From positions 868,001 through 932,000 of the forward strand of contig JACKDQ010000001.1 of assembly GCA_020633415.1 (NCBI GenBank): a stretch of 64,000 nt of DNA, written 5' to 3'. Below, in pieces: positions 1 through 7,779 of this stretch. Position 1 is the stretch's first letter, and every line of letters starts with the position of its first letter. The stretch comes from Deltaproteobacteria bacterium (GTDB taxonomy: Bacteria > Myxococcota_A > Polyangia > GCA-2747355). The notes under the pieces are model-generated. The model was not told the origin of the DNA. It was given only the letters and a program-made list of their open reading frames with translations, and did not search any database. The position numbers and the translations under genes were made by a program.

Positions 1-74
1 AAATCGATCAGCGCTATACGCCGTGGTTGTTCGGAAGCGACTTCGCTGGACAGATCGGCCGGGTGGAGTGCTGA
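1..74 (+). CDS. 3' end of an unknown protein (5' truncated)
   Basis: An open frame enters from the left edge and ends at TGA 72-74. The visible tail ends GSDFAGQIGRVEC, a mixed-composition segment that reads more naturally than the other two forward frames. Only about 23 residues are present, so no family can be named. It converges on the next gene, which lies on the opposite strand. Confidence 0.4.
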   Translation, partial: IDQRYTPWLFGSDFAGQIGRVEC

Positions 75-159
75 GCCGATGGTCTGCGACTTGTTGGCAG
101 GCGTTTAACACACTGCGCTGTTGACGAAGAGCTGGCGGGAACGCACCCTGCCGAGCGAG

Positions 160-645
160 CTATTGTAGCGTCTTTGGCCCTTGCTCGTCGCTCTCGGCGA
201 CCAACAGGCGCTTGAGCTTTGCCAGACGCGCGTCGTCGATGAAGGTGCCCTCTGCCGGGAGCGCCAGCGCGCCATCGATTATCTCGGGCAAAAATAGGAT
301 CGGTTCAGCGTCGCCGTTGTAGCCGAGCTGCACCAACGTATCGGCCTCGAAGTATTGGCAGCGCTGTTCGCAGCAGTAAAACGGTTCGATCACCACGTAA
401 AAGCCCTCGGTGGCGAGCGCTTGCAGCGTGGCGGCGTAGTCGTTATCGGGGATGCAGATGCCTTCTTGAGAAAAGCAGACGCGGTTGTTTTGCCATGATT
501 CTGGCAAGTACAGGCCTGGTCCTGGCTCGCCATGGTTGTGAAAGTAGACCAGCACGCCGGCTGGAACGCTCTCGCCGATCGCCTCGGTGGTGCGGTATAA
601 GCCGCAGGGAATATGTTTCAGCTCGTCGCTCACTTCGTTGAGCAT
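160..645 (-). CDS. hypothetical protein (161 aa)
   Basis: A 161-residue soluble protein with no signal peptide or membrane segment. It has ordinary amino-acid composition and several Cys residues, including a CCEQRC cluster near residue 92 that could bind metal or form disulfides. I do not recognise the family. It is divergent from the Tad-like genes that begin at 789 and shares the 646-788 intergenic region with them. The reading is supported by protein-like composition and the absence of a competing frame. Function unknown. Confidence 0.6.
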   Translation of the reverse strand: MLNEVSDELKHIPCGLYRTTEAIGESVPAGVLVYFHNHGEPGPGLYLPESWQNNRVCFSQEGICIPDNDYAATLQALATEGFYVVIEPFYCCEQRCQYFEADTLVQLGYNGDAEPILFLPEIIDGALALPAEGTFIDDARLAKLKRLLVAESDEQGPKTLQ

Positions 646-719
646 AGCGCCAAGCCGCAGCTGACAAAAGCGCTCGATCGCCCCAAATCTCTCGGATCGC
701 GTTGATTTCAGGCTAGTAA

Positions 720-725
720 TATAAT
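720..725 (+). promoter_or_regulatory. possible -10 element upstream of the tad-like operon
   Basis: A perfect TATAAT lies 63 bp before the ATG at 789, in an AT-rich patch of an otherwise GC-rich region. No good -35 hexamer sits at 16-18 bp: TTGATT at 702-707 is only 12 bp away. This is a candidate only. Confidence 0.3.
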
Positions 726-788
726 CAAACGCTGGACGGTGAAGCCGGCTCGCTGCTGAGCTACAATGGATCCCTAGATGGTAGGGAA

Positions 789-1829
789 ATGGGCGACATC
801 GTGACGCGCTGCGCCGGCGGGGGGCAAAAGACTGCCCCCGAGTGGCTTGAGCACAAAGCGCGCAGGCGTCGTCTGGCCGATGATAGTGGCCAGGCGATGG
901 TCGAGTCGGCGTTGGTGATGCCCTTGATGCTGTTTCTGATCCTCGGCGTGGTGCAGCTGGCGATGATGCAGCACGCGCGGATCATGGTCGAGTATGCCGC
1001 CTACAAGGCTGCGCGGGCGGGCATCGTCTGGCACGCCGATCGACCGATCATGGAGAGCGCGGCGATCATCGCGCTGATGCCGACGATGGAGGGGCTGTTC
1101 AAGGAGCACGACTTGGCCAATCCGATGCGTGTGCTCAAGCGCGTGGTGATGCGGGCCGCACTTTATCAAGCGAATCGTCGCCTGCCGCAAGCGATCGATC
1201 TGCTACGTAACGGCACCGATCGCTTGATCGACAAGATCGGTTCAAAGGCTGAGCAGCCCAACTCGACCGTCGATGAATTTAAGGATGTGCTCAAGCAGGG
1301 CAAGGACAAGCTGCTCGACATCGCCCAAGACGAGGCCGATAAGGCGCTGCAAGAGAAGATCAGCGATGCCCTCGGTAACGGTGACGATAAGCTGGTCAGC
1401 GTCGAGATTCTCTCGCCCAAAGTTTCGGATTTTCGCGGAGGGCACGACGCGCCCGGCAAGATCGGCCTGCGCAACTACGAAATCGATTTCGACGACTTTT
1501 CCAAACGGGCCGAGACGCGGCTGACGATCCGCGTGCGCTACCTCTACACGATGCGCATTCCGTTCGCCAATTGGGTGATCCACAACGCCTGGATCGCCAG
1601 CAAGGCTGGCAAAGAACTCTATGGCGCGGTTTGGAATCCGCAAGAGAATGTCCCCGGCGAAACCGGCTTTCGCAACGTTGCGCCGGCGACACCGTCGGTG
1701 CCGAGCAACCCGCTTTATCGTCGGCTGGCCGCGCTTGGGCGCGAAGGGATCTACATGATCCCGCTCGAGGCGACCTACACGATGCGCATGCAGTCCAACC
1801 CCTACAAGACCAGCCTGCAGGTGCAGTGA
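789..1829 (+). CDS. TadE-like prepilin-type membrane protein
   Basis: 346 aa. Residues 34-39 read G-QAMVE, a prepilin-peptidase site with Glu at +5 of the mature protein, followed by a hydrophobic helix at about 38-60. This is the layout of TadE/TadF-type pseudopilins of the Tad/Flp secretion systems. The long periplasmic part (about 285 aa) is unfamiliar and longer than classical TadE. The leader before the cleavage site is long (34 residues), so the true start could lie downstream of ATG 789. It opens a co-directional run whose next gene starts at its stop codon (ATG at 1829 shares the A of TGA). Likely role: minor pilin or pilus-biogenesis component anchored in the inner membrane. Class call good, exact role inferred. 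Confidence 0.75.
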   Translation: MGDIVTRCAGGGQKTAPEWLEHKARRRRLADDSGQAMVESALVMPLMLFLILGVVQLAMMQHARIMVEYAAYKAARAGIVWHADRPIMESAAIIALMPTMEGLFKEHDLANPMRVLKRVVMRAALYQANRRLPQAIDLLRNGTDRLIDKIGSKAEQPNSTVDEFKDVLKQGKDKLLDIAQDEADKALQEKISDALGNGDDKLVSVEILSPKVSDFRGGHDAPGKIGLRNYEIDFDDFSKRAETRLTIRVRYLYTMRIPFANWVIHNAWIASKAGKELYGAVWNPQENVPGETGFRNVAPATPSVPSNPLYRRLAALGREGIYMIPLEATYTMRMQSNPYKTSLQVQ

Positions 1830-3910
1830 TGAATCTGGCTAGCGCAAAGCTTGCTGCACATCAACCTGGGTCGGCTGCAGCGCGCGATGTCTGGTGCGGT
1901 CAGCGCGGGCAGGCGATGCCATTGGCTGCGGTGGGACTGTTCGCGATGGCGCTGGCAGTGATCGCGACGCTCAACCTCGGGCAAGCGGTGCACGAACGGA
2001 TCAAGCTGCAGAACACGGCCGATTCAGCCGCCTATACGCTGGCGGCGATGGAGGCGCGAACCTTTAACTACATCGCCTTTTTAAATCGGACCCAGGTTGC
2101 CCACTACAACACGGCGATGGTCGTGCAGAGCTATCTTTCCTGGGTGTCGTTTCGCGTCGAGCTCTACGGCTTGTTCGTCGATGTCTACACGGGGTTCGCC
2201 AACGCCTTTTACGACCTCAATGAATGGTGTTCGGACATCTGCCCGGCGATTCCTTATGTCGGCTCGTTGATCGCCAACATCGTCAAACTCGCCAATGAGG
2301 GGATTCAGGCGGCCAAGAAAGTATTTTGGGCGGGGCGCGACGCGACGATGACGGCATTCAAGACCGCGGAAAAGGAGGCCCACGAGTTCGTCGAGGCGGT
2401 GGCGATCTTCAACGCGACCGCGATGTTTGAGCGGCAGTTCTGGCGGGCGATCCTGCTCAATGGCCATCTCTACGACGGGATGCAGCATTTCGTTAAGATG
2501 CTCGACCCGCAGATGAAGCTCAAAGACAGCGGGGCCGCGCGCTGGGCGCTCCATGGCTTCGCCACGCTGGCCAACCAATATGAGTACCATAAGGTCTTCG
2601 ATGACAGCGCTGGTCTCAATCCCGGACTAACGCTGCTGGCGCCCAAGGCGTTTGCCGAGACGATAAAGGCGTCGTTCAAGCTGCTCGGCAAGAAGCGCGG
2701 TTATCTCGATCCAGAAGAGGACAAGCAACACGACGCGATCAAGGTGATGACCGAGATCTGCAACGCCTCGCGTTCACCCAATTGGGTCGCCAAGCGTTCC
2801 GAGGACACGGCGAAAGTGGGCGTGGCTGTGCCGTCGTTCGATGTCAGCAGGACGATCAACCTTGGGATCGGCAAGGTCAAAGTAGGGATGGGCATGGACC
2901 TCGGGATGGCGGCTAGCGGTAAGGACAAAGTTGGCGGTACGCGCTTTGTTACGGAGGCGCCCGAAGAGCCGGGGCCGCGCGTGGACGCGATCCGCAGCGA
3001 CAAGAACTACGAGATCGGCAAGTATCTCGCTTCAGACGATTTCTTTGCCGGCGCTAGCCGTGGGATCGGCGGCGGCGGATTCTGGGCAGGGGCTCCGCCG
3101 CTCGGGATCAATGCATTTTTCGGTGTGCGTTGGAGTCGCGACGCGAGTTTGGGTTCGGCGATCGCCGCATACAGCGCGCCGGAGGACAGTTGGCACTTCG
3201 GCTACTCGGCCCACGAAAAAGACGAGGAAGACGACAACAGCGAGCACACCTTTATTCGTCCGGCGAAAAGCGACGAAAAGCAGGTGGGGCCGACGTTGAT
3301 CGTGATGATGAAGAATGATTCCGGCACCGAGAAGTCGCACACCGGCGAGGAAAAATATCTCGCCGATCAGGACGACGGTAGCGAGCCCGAGTCGGCGCAG
3401 ACCAAGTGGCGTTGGCCCGGCTTTGCGGCCTATTTTAAATTCAAGCCCGACAGCGATCGGACCAAGAATTACAATCAGCCCAACACGCTGATCTTTCTGA
3501 CCAAGACCGCAGAGGATTTTCAAGCTGCCGAAGGTGGCACCGGCACGCCCAAGGTGCCCTGGCACTTCAAGTTCAAGTGGGACGAAAACGGTCGCAAAAG
3601 CGGCCTTGATACGACGATCGCCGGCGAACGCTCAAAGTTTCTTTTCGAGGGCTTCAAAGTCGTGGCCCGCGGGCAGGTCTACTATCACCGTCCGGGCAAC
3701 TGGCGGGAGCATCCGAACTTTTTCAACCCGTTTTGGCGCGCGCGCTTGGCGCCGGTTGCTCCGTACTTGATCAACCTGTGGGAGCGGTTTGTCGGTTCGA
3801 ACATTACGACCAACTCGAACAACGCCTTGGTGCAAGGGGTGGTCAACTTGGTGCGCAACGCGCAAATGGACTTATTCGTTGCGGCGATTACGTCGATATT
3901 AACGCACTAA
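1829..3910 (+). CDS. TadG-like prepilin-type protein
   Basis: 693 aa. The start was placed at ATG 1829, overlapping the previous stop, because the conserved N-terminus begins there: G-QAMPLAAVGLFAMALAV at residues 27-44, then LQNTADSAAYTLAAMEA. This 'LQN.AD.AA' region after one N-terminal helix is typical of TadG-like/Flp-assembly proteins (pfam TadG_N/DUF2134 class). The usual Glu+5 is absent, as is common in TadG. The remaining ~600 residues form a large extracytoplasmic region without a recognisable domain; residues about 460-590 are charged and low-complexity in places. Probably translationally coupled to the TadE-like gene upstream. Confidence 0.7.
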   Translation: MNLASAKLAAHQPGSAAARDVWCGQRGQAMPLAAVGLFAMALAVIATLNLGQAVHERIKLQNTADSAAYTLAAMEARTFNYIAFLNRTQVAHYNTAMVVQSYLSWVSFRVELYGLFVDVYTGFANAFYDLNEWCSDICPAIPYVGSLIANIVKLANEGIQAAKKVFWAGRDATMTAFKTAEKEAHEFVEAVAIFNATAMFERQFWRAILLNGHLYDGMQHFVKMLDPQMKLKDSGAARWALHGFATLANQYEYHKVFDDSAGLNPGLTLLAPKAFAETIKASFKLLGKKRGYLDPEEDKQHDAIKVMTEICNASRSPNWVAKRSEDTAKVGVAVPSFDVSRTINLGIGKVKVGMGMDLGMAASGKDKVGGTRFVTEAPEEPGPRVDAIRSDKNYEIGKYLASDDFFAGASRGIGGGGFWAGAPPLGINAFFGVRWSRDASLGSAIAAYSAPEDSWHFGYSAHEKDEEDDNSEHTFIRPAKSDEKQVGPTLIVMMKNDSGTEKSHTGEEKYLADQDDGSEPESAQTKWRWPGFAAYFKFKPDSDRTKNYNQPNTLIFLTKTAEDFQAAEGGTGTPKVPWHFKFKWDENGRKSGLDTTIAGERSKFLFEGFKVVARGQVYYHRPGNWREHPNFFNPFWRARLAPVAPYLINLWERFVGSNITTNSNNALVQGVVNLVRNAQMDLFVAAITSILTH

Positions 3911-3952
3911 CCCGGCCTTGGAAGGAAACCCGGCCCGCAACCGTGGGGGAAA

Positions 3953-5143
3953 ATGAGCGCACTCGAAAAACAGCGATCGCGTTTCCTGCACGACGAGCGC
4001 GGCCAAGCGCTGGTTGAATTTGCGATCACCGCGCCGGTGATGGTTTTGATCCTGCTGTTTTCGATTTGGTTTTACGAGCTGATTCAAATCAAGCTCAAGG
4101 TCCAAGAGGCTTCGCGCTACGCGGTGTTCGAAGCGACTGCCCATCGCTTCCACGATTATGGTGATTCAGACGGCAAGCCGGCGGATGTGTTCAAGTACGG
4201 CCAGGCCTCGATCACCGAGATTACGACCGAAGCGACGCTGCGCTATCGCCACCTCGATTCGGCCCAAGGGGTGTTCGCCGGGCGGCGCTATCTGTCGGCG
4301 AGTTTCGATCCCCCGCAATTTTTGATCAGCAATCGTTTTGAAGATCCGCTGCCGGCCAACGACATGGTCAACACGATTTTCGTGCCCGCCACCTACGTCT
4401 TCGATCTGCTGCGGGCGATGCTCTACAAGCACAAAAACTACTACGCCCATAGCTTGCTCAAGCTCAACCCGTTCAAGCTGGGCAAGACCGGCGGCGGGAT
4501 GATGAACACGATCTTCGGGCCAGCTGAGTGGGGCTTCAATCAGCGCGGTTACGTTAACGCCCGTGTCAAGGTTGTTGTGCGCAACGAATGGTTTCAGGCA
4601 GGTGTCGGTCGGTTCATCATGCCCAACGTGGGTCACACGATCACCGACGAATATTCGATGCTCGTCGACTCCTGGCGGCTGAACTACAACGCGCATACCC
4701 GGCCGATTCCCGACGACCGAAATCTCGCTGGTGTATCGCCGGACAGCAAGCTCTGGCAACAGGTCGCGCGGATGTTTTTCGTGCAAAAGAAGACGCGCAA
4801 TCTCGCGCGAGGCTTTCTCAAGGGGATCAGACTTGGCCTCGAAGGTGCGTCGTATACCGCGCTGGCCTTCAAGCAACCGAAAGATCGCGGACCTGCGTTT
4901 AGCGAGCCCTCGGTGATCGCCAAGAGCTACACCGACGCGGACGCCGGAAAACGCAACGTTCCTCACGGTAAAGTCGACGACAAGCCGATGCCGATGGACA
5001 CTGCCCCATTGATCGATGAGTACGAAAAGACGCTTAAGGCCCGCGGTGGCTATTTTATGGGCTGCCGCCAGCCGATGAAACTCGGTTGCACCGATACGCT
5101 CGGCTCCGACAACCCCTTTGGCGATTATATTATCCGCGAGTGA
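3953..5143 (+). CDS. TadE-like prepilin-type membrane protein (second copy)
   Basis: 396 aa. Residues 17-22 read G-QALVE, again a prepilin-peptidase site with Glu+5, then a hydrophobic helix at about 24-44 and QEASRYAVFEAT, close to the 'AA..A.R...' segment of TadE domains. The long C-terminal region is extracytoplasmic and not recognised. It lies 42 bp after the TadG-like gene and 3 bp before the next gene, so all five genes 789-6138 look co-transcribed. No TadA ATPase, TadB/C platform or secretin lies in the window, so any partner machinery must be elsewhere. Confidence 0.72.
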   Translation: MSALEKQRSRFLHDERGQALVEFAITAPVMVLILLFSIWFYELIQIKLKVQEASRYAVFEATAHRFHDYGDSDGKPADVFKYGQASITEITTEATLRYRHLDSAQGVFAGRRYLSASFDPPQFLISNRFEDPLPANDMVNTIFVPATYVFDLLRAMLYKHKNYYAHSLLKLNPFKLGKTGGGMMNTIFGPAEWGFNQRGYVNARVKVVVRNEWFQAGVGRFIMPNVGHTITDEYSMLVDSWRLNYNAHTRPIPDDRNLAGVSPDSKLWQQVARMFFVQKKTRNLARGFLKGIRLGLEGASYTALAFKQPKDRGPAFSEPSVIAKSYTDADAGKRNVPHGKVDDKPMPMDTAPLIDEYEKTLKARGGYFMGCRQPMKLGCTDTLGSDNPFGDYIIRE

Positions 5144-5146
5144 ACG

Positions 5147-5944
5147 ATGGCTGAGTCGAAGCGAAAGCAACGAGCGCGTCATGCCGGCCTGAAGACGGTG
5201 ACGGTGATCTTCGTTTGCGCCGGGATCGCCTTTTTGGGGCTCTTGGGCGGTGGCGAGCAGCGCTTAGCGACGGCGCGCCAGGATCAGATGCGCGGCTACT
5301 TTCCTGCGGGCATGCCGATCTATCCGAGCGGAAGCATGCTACCTGCCGGCGTCGCCGATGTTAACGGGCGCAGTAGCCGGATGGCCTATCTGTTCAGTGA
5401 AGATGATGCGGACCGCATCGGCCATTTTTACGCCGAGCGTTGGAAGGGGCAGGGGCTGTGGGTGCGTAGCGACATTACGCACCAAGGTGGCGTAGTATCG
5501 GCGGTCGACGATGCAAACCAGCGGGTGTTTCAAGTGTTGATCCTCCGGCGCGACAAGCGTTCGCTGATCATCCCGTCGGTGACCAAGCTCGCATCGGCTG
5601 AAAGCGCGGCTGATCGCGCCAAGCGCGCGCCACCTCTGCCGCTGTTTCCCAAATCACGTCAGCTTTATAACGTCGACACCGCTAACCGCATGGCTGGTGC
5701 AAAGGTTTCGCTTTCGGTCGCCCCGACGGGCTTTGCCGAAGCGCTCGACCACTATCGCCGCGTATTGACTGGGAACGGCTATCGGATCGAGAGCGACAGC
5801 GCGCCGCCCAAGCCGATGTCGCAGGAGCTCAGTCGTCGGCAATTGATCGGTCGACGCCACGATGGCAGCGAAGCGACGATCGAGGTCGCCCAATTGTCGA
5901 AAACGCGTACGCGTGTTCATATCGTCGTGGTGGAGGCCAAGTGA
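5147..5944 (+). CDS. single-pass membrane protein of the pilin-like cluster
   Basis: 265 aa. One hydrophobic helix near residues 16-36 follows a Lys/Arg-rich cytoplasmic start, giving an N-in anchor with a soluble extracytoplasmic domain. The mature part appears to contain two similar alpha/beta units: one around FPAGMPIYPSG ... HFYAERWKGQGL, the other around PLFPKSRQLY ... DHYRRVLTGNGY. Both have a 'Pxx..' start, a helix with paired aromatic residues and a 'GxG' end. This suggests an internal duplication. I do not recognise a named family. It starts 3 bp after the upstream stop and overlaps the downstream pilin-like gene by 4 bp, which ties it to the Tad-like cluster. Confidence 0.6.
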   Translation: MAESKRKQRARHAGLKTVTVIFVCAGIAFLGLLGGGEQRLATARQDQMRGYFPAGMPIYPSGSMLPAGVADVNGRSSRMAYLFSEDDADRIGHFYAERWKGQGLWVRSDITHQGGVVSAVDDANQRVFQVLILRRDKRSLIIPSVTKLASAESAADRAKRAPPLPLFPKSRQLYNVDTANRMAGAKVSLSVAPTGFAEALDHYRRVLTGNGYRIESDSAPPKPMSQELSRRQLIGRRHDGSEATIEVAQLSKTRTRVHIVVVEAK

Positions 5945-6138
5945 TCGAGTCCGCCAACGCAATCCGGCCAGTGATTCCCGATCGAGAGTCGGGTCAGGCG
6001 ATGGCCGAGTATGCTCTGGTGCTTGGGGCGTTTATGGGCGTGCTTTCCGGCGTCGGGTTCACTTTTTTGCCCGACTTCCTCGATGCGATGCAGCTTTATT
6101 TGGATCAGCATTACTTCTGGCTATCGATGCCGTTTTAG
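5941..6138 (+). CDS. small Flp-like pilin
   Basis: 65 aa, GTG start overlapping the previous stop by 4 bp (GTGA). Residues 18-23 read G-QAMAEYAL: a prepilin-peptidase site with the Glu+5-Tyr+6 pair that marks Flp/TadF-type pilins. One hydrophobic helix and a short aromatic tail ending in MPF follow. Size and layout fit Flp pilins (50-80 aa). It may be the structural or a minor pilin of the cluster. No RBS is needed if translation is coupled through the overlap. Confidence 0.7.
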   Translation: MIESANAIRPVIPDRESGQAMAEYALVLGAFMGVLSGVGFTFLPDFLDAMQLYLDQHYFWLSMPF

Positions 6139-6146
6139 CGCCACCG

Positions 6147-6701
6147 ATGTCTCGCTGGTCGATGAAGCCGAAAAAGAAGCAAGGGCCAACGCGTTCTGCT
6201 TCGGGGAGCACCACGCCGTATATCACCGCGCGTGGTTACCGAGCGCTCAGTGCGGAGCTCGATCATCTTTGGCGCGTTGAGCGGCCCAAGGTCACCCAGG
6301 AGGTGGCCGACGCTGCAGCGCTTGGCGATCGCTCGGAAAACGCCGAATACATCTACGGCAAGAAGCGCTTGCGTGAGATCGACCGGCGATTGCGCTTCCT
6401 ATCCAAACGTCTCGACGAACTCCAGGTTGTCGAACCGTCGCCCGAGCAGGCCGGGCGGGTCTACTTCGGCGCCTATGTCACCGTTGAGCAGGAGGACGGC
6501 GAGACGCGGCGCTATCAGATCGTCGGGCCTGACGAATACGATCCGAAATTGGGGCGAATCAGCATCGACTCGCCGATGGGCCGGGCCTTGCTCGGTAAGG
6601 CTGAAGGCGAGGTGGTGCTGCTCCGCCGACCCAAAGGCGAGACCGAGGTGGTGATCGAGGCGATCAGCTACGTCGATGGCGACGATGCAGCGCCCGGCTA
6701 G
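6147..6701 (+). CDS. greB: transcription elongation factor GreB
   Basis: 184 aa from ATG 6147; ATG 6162 (179 aa) is an equally possible start. The N-terminal coiled coil carries GDRSENAEYIYGKKRLREID, which matches the acidic tip loop of Gre factors, in the GreB form (GDRSENA rather than GDLSENA). The C-terminal FKBP-like domain contains YQIVGPDEYDP and SPMGRALLGKAEGE. GreB stimulates the intrinsic RNA cleavage of backtracked RNA polymerase. It is slightly longer than the usual 158-170 aa because of a basic N-terminal extension. It is co-directional with the pilin-like cluster, 8 bp after it, but functionally unrelated. Confidence 0.93.
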   Translation: MSRWSMKPKKKQGPTRSASGSTTPYITARGYRALSAELDHLWRVERPKVTQEVADAAALGDRSENAEYIYGKKRLREIDRRLRFLSKRLDELQVVEPSPEQAGRVYFGAYVTVEQEDGETRRYQIVGPDEYDPKLGRISIDSPMGRALLGKAEGEVVLLRRPKGETEVVIEAISYVDGDDAAPG

Positions 6702-6718
6702 CCGACGGGCCCCGGTCG

Positions 6719-7072
6719 CTAGCTTGCGGGCTTGCCTGTAGCCGCGAGCGCGATCGCCAGCCGCTGGGCGCGCTCGCGGACCAGCTTGGCCGAATCGTAC
6801 TGGGCGATGTGCTGGAGGAGTGGCAGCGCGCGTGGGTCGCCGATCCGCTCGATCGCTTCGAGGAGGCGCAGTCGCCCGCTTGCTGGTGCGACCTGCAACT
6901 CTTGCTCGATATCGACGAGCGCATAGACCCCGAAATCGGCCAGCGCTTTGATCGCCAAGCGTTGATTGGTCTTGCCTTGGATCACTTCGCGCACGGCGCG
7001 CCGACAGAGCGTTTCGTTTTGATCTTCGCACGCCGAAAGGACAACCAAGCCCAACAGCAGATATGCCCGCAT
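6719..7072 (-). CDS. small lipoprotein with a HEAT-like repeat
   Basis: 117 aa. A short signal peptide ends in the lipobox VLSAC, giving a lipidated Cys15 followed by Glu-Asp. The mature part is helical and contains LLEAIERIGDPRALPLLQHI, a typical HEAT/PBS-lyase-like repeat. The role is unknown; such proteins are often scaffolds. It is convergent with greB (17 bp apart) and divergent from the nuo operon, sharing a 192-bp upstream region with it. The +2 Glu is unlike the Gly found at +2 in most lipoproteins of this window. Confidence 0.7.
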   Translation of the reverse strand: MRAYLLLGLVVLSACEDQNETLCRRAVREVIQGKTNQRLAIKALADFGVYALVDIEQELQVAPASGRLRLLEAIERIGDPRALPLLQHIAQYDSAKLVRERAQRLAIALAATGKPAS

Positions 7073-7158
7073 GGTCGGACTTTAGCCCGAGCGATTCTCA
7101 ATGAAAATCCCCTATGGTTGCCAAGCGTTTTCCCCACTCCGCGACCGCCGCTCAGGGC

Positions 7159-7187
7159 TTGACACAAACATCATCCTTCCCTACCGT
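7159..7187 (+). promoter_or_regulatory. candidate sigma-70-type promoter for the nuo operon
   Basis: A perfect TTGACA (7159-7164), 17-bp spacer and TACCGT (7182-7187, matching the outer bases of TAnnnT) sit in the divergent region before nuoE. This would start transcription near 7194 and leave a leader of about 70 nt. The spacing is ideal and the -10 is weak. Seen by eye only. Confidence 0.5.
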
Positions 7188-7264
7188 TCGCCTGCCTAAG
7201 GGGGATCGGAACGTTTTGGCTTTCAACACGTTACCCTCTGCCGTCCGGCCTCTAGGGGTTTATC

Positions 7265-7753
7265 ATGTCGCTTGAATTTTCCGCTGAGTCAAAAGAGCGA
7301 ATTGCGGCTTTGCTGCAGAAGTATCCGACCAAGATGGCGGCGACGCTGCCGGTACTCTGGATCGCTCAAGAGCAGTTCGGCTGGGTTTCCGAGGACGCTG
7401 TGCGATTAGTCGCTGCGACGCTCGAGGTGCCCGAGTCTCATGTGCACGGCGTGGCCACCTTCTACACGATGTACAACAAGAAGCCGGTTGGTCGCTTGCA
7501 CATTCAGGTCTGCACCAATATCAGCTGCATGCTTTGCGGATCGGATGGCACGCTGGAAGCCTTCGAGAAGCGCTGTGGGCTCAAGGCTGGTCAGACCAAC
7601 GAAGACTTCACGCTGCAAGAGGTCGAGTGCTTGGCCGCTTGCGGGACGGCGCCAGCCGTTCAGATCAACGACAAGTACTATGAGCCGGTTCAAGCCGACG
7701 ACGTGCCCGCGCTGGTCGACCGTCTGCTAGCCGAGACCAAAGAAGGCGCGTAG
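7265..7753 (+). CDS. nuoE: NADH-quinone oxidoreductase subunit E
   Basis: 162 aa, the normal length. The four ligands of the [2Fe-2S] cluster N1a are Cys83, Cys88, Cys122 and Cys126 (CTNISC and ECLAACG), in a thioredoxin-like fold with the N-terminal helical part intact. NuoE sits with NuoF and NuoG in the NADH-input module of complex I on the cytoplasmic side. It is the first gene of the nuo run, 26 bp before nuoF, and is preceded by a good promoter candidate. No missing residues noted. Confidence 0.96.
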   Translation: MSLEFSAESKERIAALLQKYPTKMAATLPVLWIAQEQFGWVSEDAVRLVAATLEVPESHVHGVATFYTMYNKKPVGRLHIQVCTNISCMLCGSDGTLEAFEKRCGLKAGQTNEDFTLQEVECLAACGTAPAVQINDKYYEPVQADDVPALVDRLLAETKEGA

Positions 7754-7779
7754 CCCGTCGGCTGCGCAGGAGAGTCTCA

